Assembly (NCBI GenBank): GCA_965278945.1
Contig: OZ257128.1
Coordinates: forward strand, 3,483,622 to 3,547,621
Length of the DNA: 64,000 nt
Origin: UBA10649 sp965278945
GTDB taxonomy: Bacteria > Actinomycetota > Actinomycetes > S36-B12
Direction: 5' to 3'
Shown one piece after another: positions 32,686 to 41,871 of this stretch. The notes under the pieces are model-generated. The model did no database searches, was not told the origin of the DNA, and saw only the letters and a program-made list of their open reading frames with translations. Position numbers and translations under genes: made by a program. Each line of letters starts with the position of its first letter. Position 1 is the stretch's first letter.

Positions 32686-34740
32686 TCAGGATCCCGGTGG
32701 GCCGCTGATCACTCCGAGCCTGGCCAGCACCGAGGCGGTGTCGCTGTTCGTCGGGTCGAGGTCTGCGACATCAATCGTGGGAGACCCCCAGTCCGCAAGC
32801 TGCTTCTGGATCGCGCGACGCGCCTTGTCGAGCTTGCGCGCCACCATCCTTCGGGTCGCCCACTCCTGCTCGCGCCTGCGCAACGCGTCCTCGATGGCGT
32901 CGGCCTGCTCGGGAGTGCTCTCCAGGCCGAATGCGCGCTCAAGCCCGCTTCGGATGTCGATGCGGTAGTCGTGACCGCGTCGCACGAACGTGCCCGGCTT
33001 GGACTGCATGCCGTTCAGCAGGTCGACGGTCGCGAGAACGAACGAGGTGATCGGACGGAACTTCACCTCGCGCGGGACAAGTGGCGGACGCTCGCTCGGC
33101 GGTCCCATCCACCACGGCGGCTGGAGGACCATCCGGAAGCTGTACTTGTTCACCGGATCGTCGTGATGAACGATCATGAGGTGTCGGGACTGCCCCGATG
33201 GCAGGGGCTGGGCGTTGTCGGGCTCGCTCACCAGGAGCAGCCGGCCCTCCGGATCCACGGCTGCGGGATCTGCGCGCCATGCGTTCCACAGGCGAGTGCG
33301 AAATGGCACGCCGAGGTACAGCCCGCCCGCGACTCCGAGCGGATTGAAGTCGGGAAGGTAGGACCGATCGCCGGCGGGCAGGTCGAGAGCGACGTTGGCT
33401 CCCAGGCTCTCACCGATGAGGACGACGCGCGGCCGACTGTCGGGCGGCATCAGCGCCAGACGGTCTCGTATTCCCTCCAGCACGAGTCGAGTGAGCCGCT
33501 CGGCCTCTCCTGTTCGCGTCAGGGCAAGAGCGGACGGCACGAGTGCATACTGCGGAACCACGATCGCACTGTCGCCGAGAGTGAGGTACTCGATCGCTTC
33601 GGCGATCGAGTAGTTGAAGTAGCCCACGCCGGTCGGGGAGCCGATGCAGATCAACGAACGCTCGTAGGCTCCGCAGTCCTCCATGTCCTGGAGGGTCAGA
33701 CGGGCACGTTCGGCGACATCGTCGGCACTCTCGAATCCGCCGACCACTCGCACAGGGTCGGTGGCCTTCGCCCCCATGACCGACTCGATGTCCTGTGCAG
33801 GAAGTGCCATGAGGACGAACCGGCGACCCTCCTTGCCGAGGGAGTCGAATGGCATGGCGCTTGCCGGTCCGCTGGACACGTGCCGCGACGTTGGCGGCGT
33901 GGGATAGGCGGGCTCGACGATGTCGTCGCGCCGCTGGACGCCCACTGTGGCCTTGCTGAGCGCGATCACGCCGGCCGCCGCCATCGACCCGAGGATGGTG
34001 CCGTGCGCTACCAGCGCACCGAGTGCGCCCGGATCGCGGCGAAGAACGCGAGCGATCCCCGCCTCGAGCGCATTGGCGAGCAGCTGCTCCCCGCCGGTGG
34101 CCGCCGCGAGACCGAGGCCGGAGGCGGCGCCCAGGGCCGCGGACCGCACTGCCGCCTTAGGACCGACGTGTGCAATCGCGCGTCTTTCAGGAGCGACGAT
34201 GCCGTACTTGGCTGCTCTTCTATTTCGATTCAGCGCGCTCGCCGCCACCACTGCAGCACCCGTCGCGACCGCAGGGATGAGCGTCGTGTCAAGTCCGGGC
34301 TTGAGGCCTAGGCGCGTGTGCAGCAACGCATCCCATGCGGACGAGGCGCCCCCGGCCAGTGCGGCAAACGCGACGATGCGACCGCCCGTCGCGGCGACAG
34401 CCGCGGGCATCGACCGGTCGGCTATCCGGCCGGCCGCCGCGGAGACGCCCAGGCCACCGACGACCCCCACGCATGACAAGACCACGTTGGCCCGAGTTCC
34501 TGGATGAGTTCCTGGCTTGGCGCCGAGTGCCTGAAGCGTCGCCCATGCGGTTGCTGTCAGCTGGTAGTGGGCCACAGCGACGACACCGGTGGAGATCGCC
34601 TGCTGGGTTGCGCTGCGCGGCAGCAGTCCGCGCGCGAAAGTTCCCGAGATCGACCACGATGCGCCAGCGATGCCCGCCTGCACGGGGGCCTCTGTCGCCC
34701 ATCGGGTGAGCCACCCATGTCCGCGAGAGAGGAATGCCAT
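32686..34740 (-). CDS. Membrane alpha/beta-hydrolase family protein (PF10081 type)
   Basis: The 684-residue protein has an N-terminal membrane half of about 280 residues with six or so hydrophobic segments and a C-terminal soluble half with the nucleophile elbow GESLG (VVLIGESLGANVALDLP) near residue 450. The order, with FVLMALPAQDIESVMG and LICIGSPTGVGYFNYSIAEA before the elbow, is that of the actinobacterial Abhydrolase_9 family. Substrate unknown, probably a lipid or ester at the membrane. It is convergent with the flavoprotein, the stops abutting, and is followed upstream by a deaminase gene 7 bp away. Confidence 0.85.
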   Translation of the reverse strand: MAFLSRGHGWLTRWATEAPVQAGIAGASWSISGTFARGLLPRSATQQAISTGVVAVAHYQLTATAWATLQALGAKPGTHPGTRANVVLSCVGVVGGLGVSAAAGRIADRSMPAAVAATGGRIVAFAALAGGASSAWDALLHTRLGLKPGLDTTLIPAVATGAAVVAASALNRNRRAAKYGIVAPERRAIAHVGPKAAVRSAALGAASGLGLAAATGGEQLLANALEAGIARVLRRDPGALGALVAHGTILGSMAAAGVIALSKATVGVQRRDDIVEPAYPTPPTSRHVSSGPASAMPFDSLGKEGRRFVLMALPAQDIESVMGAKATDPVRVVGGFESADDVAERARLTLQDMEDCGAYERSLICIGSPTGVGYFNYSIAEAIEYLTLGDSAIVVPQYALVPSALALTRTGEAERLTRLVLEGIRDRLALMPPDSRPRVVLIGESLGANVALDLPAGDRSYLPDFNPLGVAGGLYLGVPFRTRLWNAWRADPAAVDPEGRLLLVSEPDNAQPLPSGQSRHLMIVHHDDPVNKYSFRMVLQPPWWMGPPSERPPLVPREVKFRPITSFVLATVDLLNGMQSKPGTFVRRGHDYRIDIRSGLERAFGLESTPEQADAIEDALRRREQEWATRRMVARKLDKARRAIQKQLADWGSPTIDVADLDPTNSDTASVLARLGVISGPPGS

Positions 34741-34747
34741 GGCTGGA

Positions 34748-35767
34748 TTATTGCGATGAAGCGGCGTACGCGTCGATTTCGCTCAGAACTCGGTCGCGCG
34801 TGTCCGGGCTTGCGAAGGATGCGCGGACCGACTCCCTGGCCAGCTCGACGAGCGCGGGTCGATCGAGCCCGAAGTGCTCGTGAGCGACCAGGTACTCGCG
34901 GTTGAGGTCGGTGTCGAACATTCCGGGGTCGTCGGTATTCACCGTCACGCGCACCCCGGCATCTCGCAGGAGGACGAACGGATGCTCATCGAACGAGGAG
35001 ACGGCGCGCGTGCGGATGTTCGACGTCGGGCAGACCTCGAGCACGATGTCGCGATCAACGAGCTCCGCCATGAGCTCTGGGTCCTGCGCGGAGGAGATGC
35101 CGTGGCCAACGCGGACTGCGCCGAGCATGTCGATCGAGTCGCGCACCGTCTGCGGCCCCGTCGTCTCTCCGGCATGGGGCACGCTACGCAGCCCGAGGTC
35201 GCGAGCGCGACGGAAGACGTCCTGGAACTGGTCGCGCGGAACTCCGAGTTCGGGACCACCGAGACCGAATCCCACGCTGTGCGGGGGCAAGAACGCCTCC
35301 GCCCACTCGATGGTCCGCGTCCCGGATGCCAAGCCCAGCTCACCGGGAATGTCGAAGATCCAGCCAAGCTCGATGCCGTGGGTCACGAGCACCGCTTTCC
35401 GTCCCTCGTCGAGCGCGTGCGCGAGGCCATCAGGTTCGATGCCCATGAGCAGGTGGCTGTCCGGCGTGACGGTTACCTCGGCGTACCGAACGCCGACTTC
35501 CGCGAGATCGCGCCCGAGTCCCTCGACAAGCGATCGCACGTCGTCGGCGGATCGGACGAGGTTGTTGACGCTGATGTACACCTCGATGAAGTGCGCGAAG
35601 TCCGTGAAGTCGTAGAACTCGCGCAGGGTCGCCTCGTCCGTCGGAACTCCCGCAGCGGGATAGCGCCGCGCGAGGTCCAGGACGGTGGGGACTGACGCAG
35701 CGCCCTGCAGGTGCACATGGAGCTCGGCCTTGGGCAGGGCGGCAATGAAGGTGACCACGTCATTCAT
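34748..35767 (-). CDS. Adenosine deaminase family protein, possibly aminodeoxyfutalosine deaminase
   Basis: The 339-residue metal-dependent TIM-barrel protein has the zinc motif ELHVHLQGAA at residues 15-24, SVPHAGETTGPQTVRDS with the catalytic His/Glu, GHGISSAQDPELMAEL, EVCPTSNIRTRAV, and NTDDPGMF. The run TDFAHFIEVYISVNNL and the TTGPQTVRDS region resemble the Streptomyces deaminase that acts on 6-amino-6-deoxyfutalosine in menaquinone synthesis, so that is as likely as adenosine. No other futalosine-pathway gene is present here. ATG 35767 is chosen; the upstream frame overlaps another gene. Confidence 0.82.
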   Translation of the reverse strand: MNDVVTFIAALPKAELHVHLQGAASVPTVLDLARRYPAAGVPTDEATLREFYDFTDFAHFIEVYISVNNLVRSADDVRSLVEGLGRDLAEVGVRYAEVTVTPDSHLLMGIEPDGLAHALDEGRKAVLVTHGIELGWIFDIPGELGLASGTRTIEWAEAFLPPHSVGFGLGGPELGVPRDQFQDVFRRARDLGLRSVPHAGETTGPQTVRDSIDMLGAVRVGHGISSAQDPELMAELVDRDIVLEVCPTSNIRTRAVSSFDEHPFVLLRDAGVRVTVNTDDPGMFDTDLNREYLVAHEHFGLDRPALVELARESVRASFASPDTRDRVLSEIDAYAASSQ

Positions 35768-35774
35768 GCGGGAC

Positions 35775-37484
35775 CTACTTCGTCTCTGGCAGGCGTCGCC
35801 GCCGCTTGTCGTGATACATCGCCTCGTCCGCGTGCGCGATCGCTGCAGAGAAATCGCCATCGAGCACTGCCGCACCAAGCGATACGGACATGCCGATCAC
35901 CTCACCGCCCACCGCGACCGGTCCGTTGAGGGCTTGTCCCAAACGGGCGATGACAGTCTGCGCGGCATCCTCACTGGTAGCCGGTGTGGTGGTGACTAGT
36001 AGGAACTCATCGCCGCCGACTCTCGCGACGATGTCGCCGTCGCGCGTTGTCTCCGCGAGGCGTCGAGCCACCTCGCGGAGCAGCTCGTCGCCCGCGGCGT
36101 GTCCGATCGTGTCGTTGACGACCTTCAGTCCGTCGACGTCGGCATAGACAACGGTGGTGACGAATCCGCGATGGTGGGAATCACTGCGCAGGCGAAGTTC
36201 CCGCGTCAGTCCCTCGCGATTCAGCAGCCCGGTAAGGGGATCACGGGCGGCCTGATCGGAGAGCACGCGTTCGAGATGCTTGCGATCGGTAAGGTCGCTG
36301 CACTGGATGACGACGAGAGTGACTCGTCCTGCGATGTCGCGAACCGGAGCCGCGCCGAGGTCAACCCATACCGCGCCGCCTTCATTGCGCTGCAACTGAA
36401 CATCGAGCCTGAAAGCCTCGAGTCCCGACATGACCTCGGACAATCCTGACGCCACTGCTGATCGGTCCTCGTCAGCAACGAAATCGATGAACGCGTGGCC
36501 GATCAGGCGCGTTTCGGTAGTGCCGAGCAGCCGACCGATTGCAGCATTGGCGAGCAGCAGGCGGCCTTCGAGGTCGAGCATCGCGGTAGCCGAAGGAGTG
36601 CTGGCGAATGCGTCCCACAGGCGTTGGCGCTCGGAGGCGAGTGACCGTCGCGCGCGACTCTGGCCGCCGACGGCGGCGATGATGATGACGATCAGGATCA
36701 CGACGGTGATCAACTGCGTGATTGCGGTCGCAGATGCCATGTTCGGCTCGAACTTGCCCACGACCCAGGAGATGATCGCTGGCAGGAATGGCACTGCGAG
36801 AAGCGGAGGCACGACGTAGCGCAGCAAGGCGCTGTCGTACCTCTCGTCGAGAGAGACCAGCGGCGGTCGATCTGGTCGTGCTGTGATCGCGGCACCGATC
36901 ACGAGGAGACCGACGATCGTCGTGACGATCGACGTGCCCGTGAGCCCCAGGCCGTAGAACAACGACGTCGATCCGTAGACATACGACAGCAGCCCGAGCA
37001 GCGTGCAGATTCCGGCGAAGATGGCCAGCCAGAATCGGACGCGGGGCCATCGGTCTGCGGGCAGACCCAGCATCAGGACCGACATGCCGATGGCGATCGC
37101 TGCCAGGGACGGGATGGCGGTAGTCCATGTCGCGACCCCGAAGGCCGGGTCGGCGCTGGGGATCCAGCCGCGGTTGACGGCCGTGTCGATGGTCACGCCG
37201 AACAGCACCACCAGGCCCGCCAGCAGACGTCCGATGATGCGGCCGCCCTTGCCGCCCCGGTCGAAGAGCACCATCGCGATGACGAGTGCGCCCAGGCCGA
37301 TGACCGTGTATGGGTAGATCTTCGGCCAGTCGTGTTGGACGCGAGTGACGATGTCCCAGCCGAAGATCGTTCCCGCTCCCACGATGACCACGAGGCCGGC
37401 GCCAATGGCGAGCAGGTACCTGTGCAGGACCCCGAGGTCGGACGCGACGGTCCCGCCGCGGCTCACGGGCTCGTCCTGATCCAC
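35775..37484 (-). CDS. Membrane PAS-GGDEF protein (diguanylate cyclase)
   Basis: The 569-residue protein has eight hydrophobic segments (about residues 15-275), a PAS domain (FASTPSATAMLDLEGRLLLA onwards, about 305-425) and a GGDEF domain with DPLTGLLNREGL, VVYADVDGLKVVNDTIGHAAGD and the intact RVGGDEFLLV. It should make cyclic di-GMP. No EAL domain. The GTG at 37484, after a GGGGGT stretch, is taken as start because the frame upstream of it runs through a palindrome-rich intergenic element. It is the second c-di-GMP gene in the region and lies 7 bp from the deaminase gene. Confidence 0.88.
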   Translation of the reverse strand: MDQDEPVSRGGTVASDLGVLHRYLLAIGAGLVVIVGAGTIFGWDIVTRVQHDWPKIYPYTVIGLGALVIAMVLFDRGGKGGRIIGRLLAGLVVLFGVTIDTAVNRGWIPSADPAFGVATWTTAIPSLAAIAIGMSVLMLGLPADRWPRVRFWLAIFAGICTLLGLLSYVYGSTSLFYGLGLTGTSIVTTIVGLLVIGAAITARPDRPPLVSLDERYDSALLRYVVPPLLAVPFLPAIISWVVGKFEPNMASATAITQLITVVILIVIIIAAVGGQSRARRSLASERQRLWDAFASTPSATAMLDLEGRLLLANAAIGRLLGTTETRLIGHAFIDFVADEDRSAVASGLSEVMSGLEAFRLDVQLQRNEGGAVWVDLGAAPVRDIAGRVTLVVIQCSDLTDRKHLERVLSDQAARDPLTGLLNREGLTRELRLRSDSHHRGFVTTVVYADVDGLKVVNDTIGHAAGDELLREVARRLAETTRDGDIVARVGGDEFLLVTTTPATSEDAAQTVIARLGQALNGPVAVGGEVIGMSVSLGAAVLDGDFSAAIAHADEAMYHDKRRRRLPETK

Positions 37485-37552
37485 CCGTGCACCCCCGTCG
37501 GTCGTGATTGGCGGCAGTCTAGGCGGGGCCTTGGACGCGACCCGAGCGTGCC

Positions 37553-37645
37553 GTCCCGCCCAGTGCGGGACAAATGCCCAATCTGTCCCCGATTCCGCTG
37601 GGCATTTGACTGTTTGTCCCGGATCTCGGGACAAACAGTCAAATG
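37553..37645. repeat. Cluster of three nested, competing hairpins
   Basis: GTCCCGC/GCGGGAC (37553-37571, 5-nt loop), CAAATGCCCA (37571-37580) with TGGGCATTTG (37599-37608), and a perfect 19-bp stem (37603-37621 with 37627-37645, loop GATCT) share bases, so they cannot all form at once. The motif TTTGTCCC or its complement recurs at least five times between 37567 and 37682. It may be a regulatory RNA or a mobile palindromic element. Confidence 0.75.
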
Positions 37646-37721
37646 GGGAGGGTAAAGCGGGCCGAATTGTCGATTTGTCCCGGTCGGAACTCCCATTCGG
37701 ACAAGTGGAGACGACCTCAGT

Positions 37722-37740
37722 TTAGGCAAGGCTTGGCTTA
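37722..37740 (+). promoter_or_regulatory. DtxR/IdeR-like iron box before heme oxygenase
   Basis: TTAGGCAAGGCTTGGCTTA resembles the actinobacterial DtxR/IdeR consensus and the site before efeU (4843), including TTAGG at the left end and the central AAGGCTT-like palindrome. It lies 64 bp before the heme oxygenase ATG, consistent with iron repression. Confidence 0.7.
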
Positions 37741-37804
37741 GTTTGGGAAGTATGCGACACTGTGTCGGAAACAGCGGAGCCGCTGTCAGGCGACCGGAGG
37801 AACC

Positions 37805-38437
37805 ATGGCATTCGCGGATACGGTCCGACTCGATACGCGGATTGACCACGAGCGCGCAGAGCGCAGTCCCTTCATCGTCTCGCTCCTGGCCGGCGAACTC
37901 GACAAGCGCGCCCACGTCGAACTGCTCAGGTCCCTGCTTCCCGTGTATCAGGCACTCGAGCAGTTGCTGCTCGTGCAAAGCGAGGATGCATCGATCCAGC
38001 TGTTCGATGATCGCCGCCTTGACCGTCGCGGGCGCATTGCCGCGGACCTTCGCACTCTGGGCCATGAGCCCGAGGCGGCCGACCTCACGTCACTGCCCGC
38101 GAGTCGCGCATACGTGCGCGCCATTCGCGAGGCGGCGGTGAGCCCGCAGCGACTGCTCGCCCACCACTACACCCGCTACCTGGGAGACATGGCCGGCGGC
38201 CGGGTCATCGCCAGCCGTCTGCGCAGCGAGTACGGCATCGATCCTGCCGCTCTCACTTACTACGACTTCAGCGGCCTCGACGACGTGCACGCGTATCGCA
38301 AGCAGTACAAGGTGAATCTGGACGAGGCGCCCTGGAGCGAAGCGGAGCAGGCGGAGTTCACCGAGGAGTGCAGGGTTGCCTACCGCGCCAACTCGCAGCT
38401 CTTCGCAGAGCTCGGCGCCTTGGTCACCGCACCCTAG
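37805..38437 (+). CDS. hmuO: Heme oxygenase (biliverdin-producing)
   Basis: Heme oxygenase opens heme to biliverdin, CO and Fe(II), so it recovers iron from heme. The 210-residue protein has the proximal His15 in RIDHERAERSPF and the distal-helix signature HYTRYLGDMAGGRVIA near residue 120. GGAGG precedes the ATG at the right spacing. The iron box upstream suggests expression under iron shortage. Length is typical of HmuO proteins. No heme-transport genes adjoin it. Its stop overlaps the end of the molybdopterin oxidoreductase gene by 4 nt. Confidence 0.93.
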   Translation: MAFADTVRLDTRIDHERAERSPFIVSLLAGELDKRAHVELLRSLLPVYQALEQLLLVQSEDASIQLFDDRRLDRRGRIAADLRTLGHEPEAADLTSLPASRAYVRAIREAAVSPQRLLAHHYTRYLGDMAGGRVIASRLRSEYGIDPAALTYYDFSGLDDVHAYRKQYKVNLDEAPWSEAEQAEFTEECRVAYRANSQLFAELGALVTAP

Positions 38438-40734
38438 GCTGCGGTCACCGTCACCGGAATGCCGTTGAGCACGGCGGTGCCGGCAAGGTCATCCAGGCCT
38501 GACGACGGGGTGAGCAGATTCGAGTTCACGCCGGGATTGGCGGCCGCGACCGCGCCCCAGGTTGCCGAATCCAGGTGACCCCAGCCATGCGGCAGGCAGA
38601 CCACGCCGGGTGCCACGGCATCGGTGACCTCCACCTCGACGCGAACAGTGCCGACGTCATTCACGACGTTCGCCTGTCCGCCATCGAGCACGCCCAGGCG
38701 CGACGCGTCGTCGGGGTGAAGCCACAAGGTGCATCGATTCGAGCCCTTCGCGAGCAGCGGCACGTTGTGCATCCACGAGTTGTTGCTGCGCAGCCCGCGA
38801 CGGCCGACGAGGACGAGACGGTCGCTCGGCCCGGCTGCCGTCGCCGCCGACAGTGCAACCGCCATGCGGTCTGCTTCGGCGAGCAGCTGAGGGGGAGCGG
38901 CCTCGATGCGACCCGACGGGGTGCGCAGCACCTCAGGAAGCCGTGGCTGCAGGGGTCCAAGATCAAGCCCATGGGGTGCCGCCGCGACGATGTCGAAGGT
39001 GAGCCCGCCGGGGTAGGTGCCGAAGCCGTCGCCGTACGGACCGGACCTGATCATGAGATCGAGAAGTCGCTGCTGGCGCGTCCGCGGAGCGAGCATGGCG
39101 AGTAGCTCTGCTGGATCACGCCCATGCACTCGGGAGGCCTCGGACTTGCATGCACGGGTCGCCAGTTCGCCAGCGACGAGGTCGTCCAGCCCATCCGCGT
39201 CGAGTCCTCCTCCGATGACGACGCACGCGAGCCGAAGCAGGATCTCGCCCTCGTCGAGCTCGTCGGCCTCCGCGTCATGGCGAAGCGGGACCGACGGGGG
39301 TGACCAATGCGCGATGTTGCGAACCGACAGGTTTGAGAAGGCGAGGTCGAAATGACCTCGCGCGAGCGGCGACGGGGCGGGCAGTACGACATGCGCATGC
39401 CGGCTGGTCTCGGTCAGGTAGGCGTCGATGCTGATCATCACGTCGAGGGTTGCCAGGGCAGCGTCAAGGCGTGACCCGTCGGGCGTGGACACCACGGGGT
39501 TGCCGGCGATCGTGATCATCCCGCGCAAGCGGGTGCCGTCCTCCGAAGGCGTATCGATCTCTTCGGCCATCACCGCGGCAGGGAACTCGCCCAGGACGCT
39601 GGCTAGTCCGCGCACTCGAGTGCGCTGCGCACCTGGCACGCGGATGCCGCGACCGATGCCGGGTGTGCCGGATGTCGAGGGGCCGCCCGCGGCGGGGAGC
39701 GGCCACATAACCCCGCCCTCCCGGTCGAGGTTCCCGGTCAGCAGGTTGACGACCGCGATCCACCACGAGGTTGCGGTGCCGAATGACTGCGGTCCCGTGA
39801 CATTCACGGTGATGCCGGCGGTGGACGTGCCCATCCGGCCGTAGATCGCCGCTGCGGATGCTCCCGCGAGCTCACGAGCCAGTCGCATGATCGTCTCGGC
39901 CGGGACGCCGGTGACTTCGGCTACATCCGCTGGCGCGAACGGGGCGACGGCGGTGCGGAGCGCGTCGATGGCGCCGTCGGCAACATGGGCCTGGCACGCG
40001 CGAAGATCGACGAGATCCTCGGCGAAGAGCGTGTGCGCGATGGCGGCGACCAGGAAGCCGTCGGTGCCCGGACGAATGCGCACGTGCTCGTTGGCAACCT
40101 GCGCGGTCCTCGTGCGGATGGGATCAATGACGACAAGTCGTCCGCCGCGCGCCTTCAGCTCGCGAATGCGACCGGGAAGATCGGGGGCGGTCCACATCGA
40201 GCCGTTGGACACGATCGGGTTGGCGCCCAGGACAAGCAGGTAGTCGGTGCGGTCGATATCGGGGACCGGCACCGACAGCCCGGTGCCGAACATCAGCCCG
40301 ACCGCGACCTGCTGAGGCATCTGGTCGACTGTGCTGGCACTGAAGTAGTTCTTCGTGTCGAGAGCGCGCATGAGGGCAGGCACGTAGAGAGCCGACGAGA
40401 CGTTGTGGACGTTCGGATTGCCGAGGTAGACGCCGATCGCGTCGTTGCCGTGCTCGGCGCGAACCGGAGTAAGGAGCCTGTCGATCTCCGCCCACGCCTG
40501 CGACCACGTGGCCCGACGGTGTGACCCGTCGGGATTTTTGATCAGGGGGTACCTCAGGCGTGCAGGATCGTGATGCAGTTCGCCGATGGCGACGCCCTTC
40601 GGGCAGATATATCCGTGGGAGAAGACGTCATCCTCGTCACCGCGAACCATCGTCACCTGGCCGGATTCGATCGTCAGGGTCAGTCCGCAGGTCGCCTCGC
40701 ACAGTGGACACGTGCGGTGGAGGGTTTCGCTCAT
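38434..40734 (-). CDS. Molybdopterin-dependent oxidoreductase
   Basis: The 766-residue protein begins with a [4Fe-4S] motif, RTCPLCEATCGL with a fourth Cys in YICPKG at residue 44, then the MGD-binding folds (VLGANPIVSNGSMW, RLVVIDPIRTRTA, RIRPGTDGFL) and a C-terminal molydop_binding domain (NSWMHNVPLL, CTLWLHPDDASRLGV). This is the formate dehydrogenase/assimilatory nitrate reductase/thiosulfate reductase superfamily. No partner subunit or chaperone is adjacent, so it is a single-subunit cytoplasmic enzyme of unknown substrate. No twin-arginine signal is present. Confidence 0.88.
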   Translation of the reverse strand: MSETLHRTCPLCEATCGLTLTIESGQVTMVRGDEDDVFSHGYICPKGVAIGELHHDPARLRYPLIKNPDGSHRRATWSQAWAEIDRLLTPVRAEHGNDAIGVYLGNPNVHNVSSALYVPALMRALDTKNYFSASTVDQMPQQVAVGLMFGTGLSVPVPDIDRTDYLLVLGANPIVSNGSMWTAPDLPGRIRELKARGGRLVVIDPIRTRTAQVANEHVRIRPGTDGFLVAAIAHTLFAEDLVDLRACQAHVADGAIDALRTAVAPFAPADVAEVTGVPAETIMRLARELAGASAAAIYGRMGTSTAGITVNVTGPQSFGTATSWWIAVVNLLTGNLDREGGVMWPLPAAGGPSTSGTPGIGRGIRVPGAQRTRVRGLASVLGEFPAAVMAEEIDTPSEDGTRLRGMITIAGNPVVSTPDGSRLDAALATLDVMISIDAYLTETSRHAHVVLPAPSPLARGHFDLAFSNLSVRNIAHWSPPSVPLRHDAEADELDEGEILLRLACVVIGGGLDADGLDDLVAGELATRACKSEASRVHGRDPAELLAMLAPRTRQQRLLDLMIRSGPYGDGFGTYPGGLTFDIVAAAPHGLDLGPLQPRLPEVLRTPSGRIEAAPPQLLAEADRMAVALSAATAAGPSDRLVLVGRRGLRSNNSWMHNVPLLAKGSNRCTLWLHPDDASRLGVLDGGQANVVNDVGTVRVEVEVTDAVAPGVVCLPHGWGHLDSATWGAVAAANPGVNSNLLTPSSGLDDLAGTAVLNGIPVTVTAA

Positions 40735-40749
40735 TCCGCGAGAGTAGAG

Positions 40750-40800
40750 GCCGAAAGCGGCGGCCGCGGAGGATTGACCCTCGCGACCGCCGCTTTCGGC
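40750..40800. terminator. Strong inverted repeat, probable terminator
   Basis: Arms at 40750-40772 and 40778-40800 pair perfectly over the outer 14 bp, then with one mismatch for four more. It lies 17 bp after the stop of the binding-protein gene (minus strand) and 16 bp before the start of the oxidoreductase gene, so it should end the upstream ABC operon. No U-tract. Confidence 0.75.
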
Positions 40801-40816
40801 GTGACCTCTGGCGAAC

Positions 40817-41827
40817 CTACGAGACGAGGCCCTTGGAGACGAGCCACTCCTGCGCCACTGTCGCGGGATCGGCCCGATCGATGTCCACGGCCTTGTTCAG
40901 CTGGATGAGGTCGTCCGTGGTCAGTGCCGCGGCAACGGCGTCGAGCGCCTCCTGCAGCGCTGGGGTCACAGATGCGGAGTTGACCGCGGCGACGATGTTG
41001 TCGACGGTCTGCAGTGACTTGTCGTCGACGAGAACAACGAAATCGTTCGCTGCAACTCCGCCGTCGGAGGAGAACACCAGCCCGACGTCGATCTTGCCCT
41101 GGGACAGCGCCTGCTTGGTCAACGGGCCGCCGGCATCGAGGGAGACGAACTCCGACAGCGTGAGTCCGTAGGTCTCCTCAAGACCGGGCTGGCAGAACGC
41201 GCGGGTCGGGCACTCGGGCGGTCCGCCCAGGCGCACGTCATTGCTTGCCGAGTAGGCGGCGAGCTCGGAGAGCGTGGTGATGCCGTTCGCCTCGGAGAAC
41301 TCGCGGGTGACCGCAAAGGCGTTCTGGTCGGCTGCGGGCGACGGGGTCAGCAGCGTGATGCCGACCTCGTTGGCGAGAGTCTGTGCTGCGGCGAAGGTCG
41401 CGTCGACATCGCCCGAGGCGAGAGGTGCTGCGTCCGGACCGTTTGCCTTCGCATTGAGGAACTCGGTCAGCGTGCCGAGGTACTCGGGGACGACCTGGAT
41501 CTCGCCGCTTTCCAGGGCTGGCTCGACGACCTCACGGTTGGTCAACTCCGTGACGGACGGCTCGAACCCGGCTGCCGTGAGCACGCCCGCGTACAAGTGG
41601 GCCAGGATCTTGCTCTCGCCGAAGCCGAAGGCGCCGATGGCAATGGGTCCGCCCGCGACCGGCTCGGCCGATGCCGGCGCGCTGGACGCGGCCGGTGCCG
41701 ATGAGGGCGCATCGGTGGCTGCGGAGGATGACGAAGTGGATGACGAACTCCCGCACGCGGATAGGGCGAGCGCGGCGCCGACGGCCACGACGGCCAGTCC
41801 TCGCCGGGCGAAGCTGGTGCTGAGCAT
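40817..41827 (-). CDS. Glycine betaine/choline-type ABC substrate-binding lipoprotein
   Basis: The 336-residue lipoprotein has a signal with lipobox LSACG (Cys25), a Ser/Ala-rich linker to residue 60, and an OpuAC-like domain: GFGESKILAHLYAGVLTAAGF, VPEYLGTLTEFLNAKA, and late KIDVGLVFSSDGGVAANDFVVL. It matches the OpuCC/OsmF (type QAT) group that binds glycine betaine, choline or carnitine. The ligand aromatic cage cannot be judged by eye. It is last in the leftward operon with two permeases, 124 bp away, with hairpins in the gap. The probable terminator follows. Confidence 0.88.
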   Translation of the reverse strand: MLSTSFARRGLAVVAVGAALALSACGSSSSTSSSSAATDAPSSAPAASSAPASAEPVAGGPIAIGAFGFGESKILAHLYAGVLTAAGFEPSVTELTNREVVEPALESGEIQVVPEYLGTLTEFLNAKANGPDAAPLASGDVDATFAAAQTLANEVGITLLTPSPAADQNAFAVTREFSEANGITTLSELAAYSASNDVRLGGPPECPTRAFCQPGLEETYGLTLSEFVSLDAGGPLTKQALSQGKIDVGLVFSSDGGVAANDFVVLVDDKSLQTVDNIVAAVNSASVTPALQEALDAVAAALTTDDLIQLNKAVDIDRADPATVAQEWLVSKGLVS

Positions 41828-41871
41828 GAGGTTCCTTTCGATGTCAGATGTCTAGGTCAAGTACACGATCT

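Larger units (their letters stand above)
37485..37804. other. Intergenic region before heme oxygenase
   Basis: These 320 bp lie between the divergent GGDEF and heme oxygenase genes. They hold three nested hairpins, several copies of GGGACAAA/TTTGTCCC, an iron box and the heme oxygenase ribosome site. No protein-coding look is evident. Confidence 0.7.

Noticed and set aside
32971..34311. 446-codon plus-strand frame antisense to the alpha/beta hydrolase
   Set aside because: No family resemblance; the hydrolase on the other strand has its nucleophile elbow and membrane half intact.
37485..37634. N-terminal extension of the PAS-GGDEF protein
   Set aside because: The added codons run through the nested palindromes and have no membrane-protein look; GTG 37484 directly precedes the first helix region.
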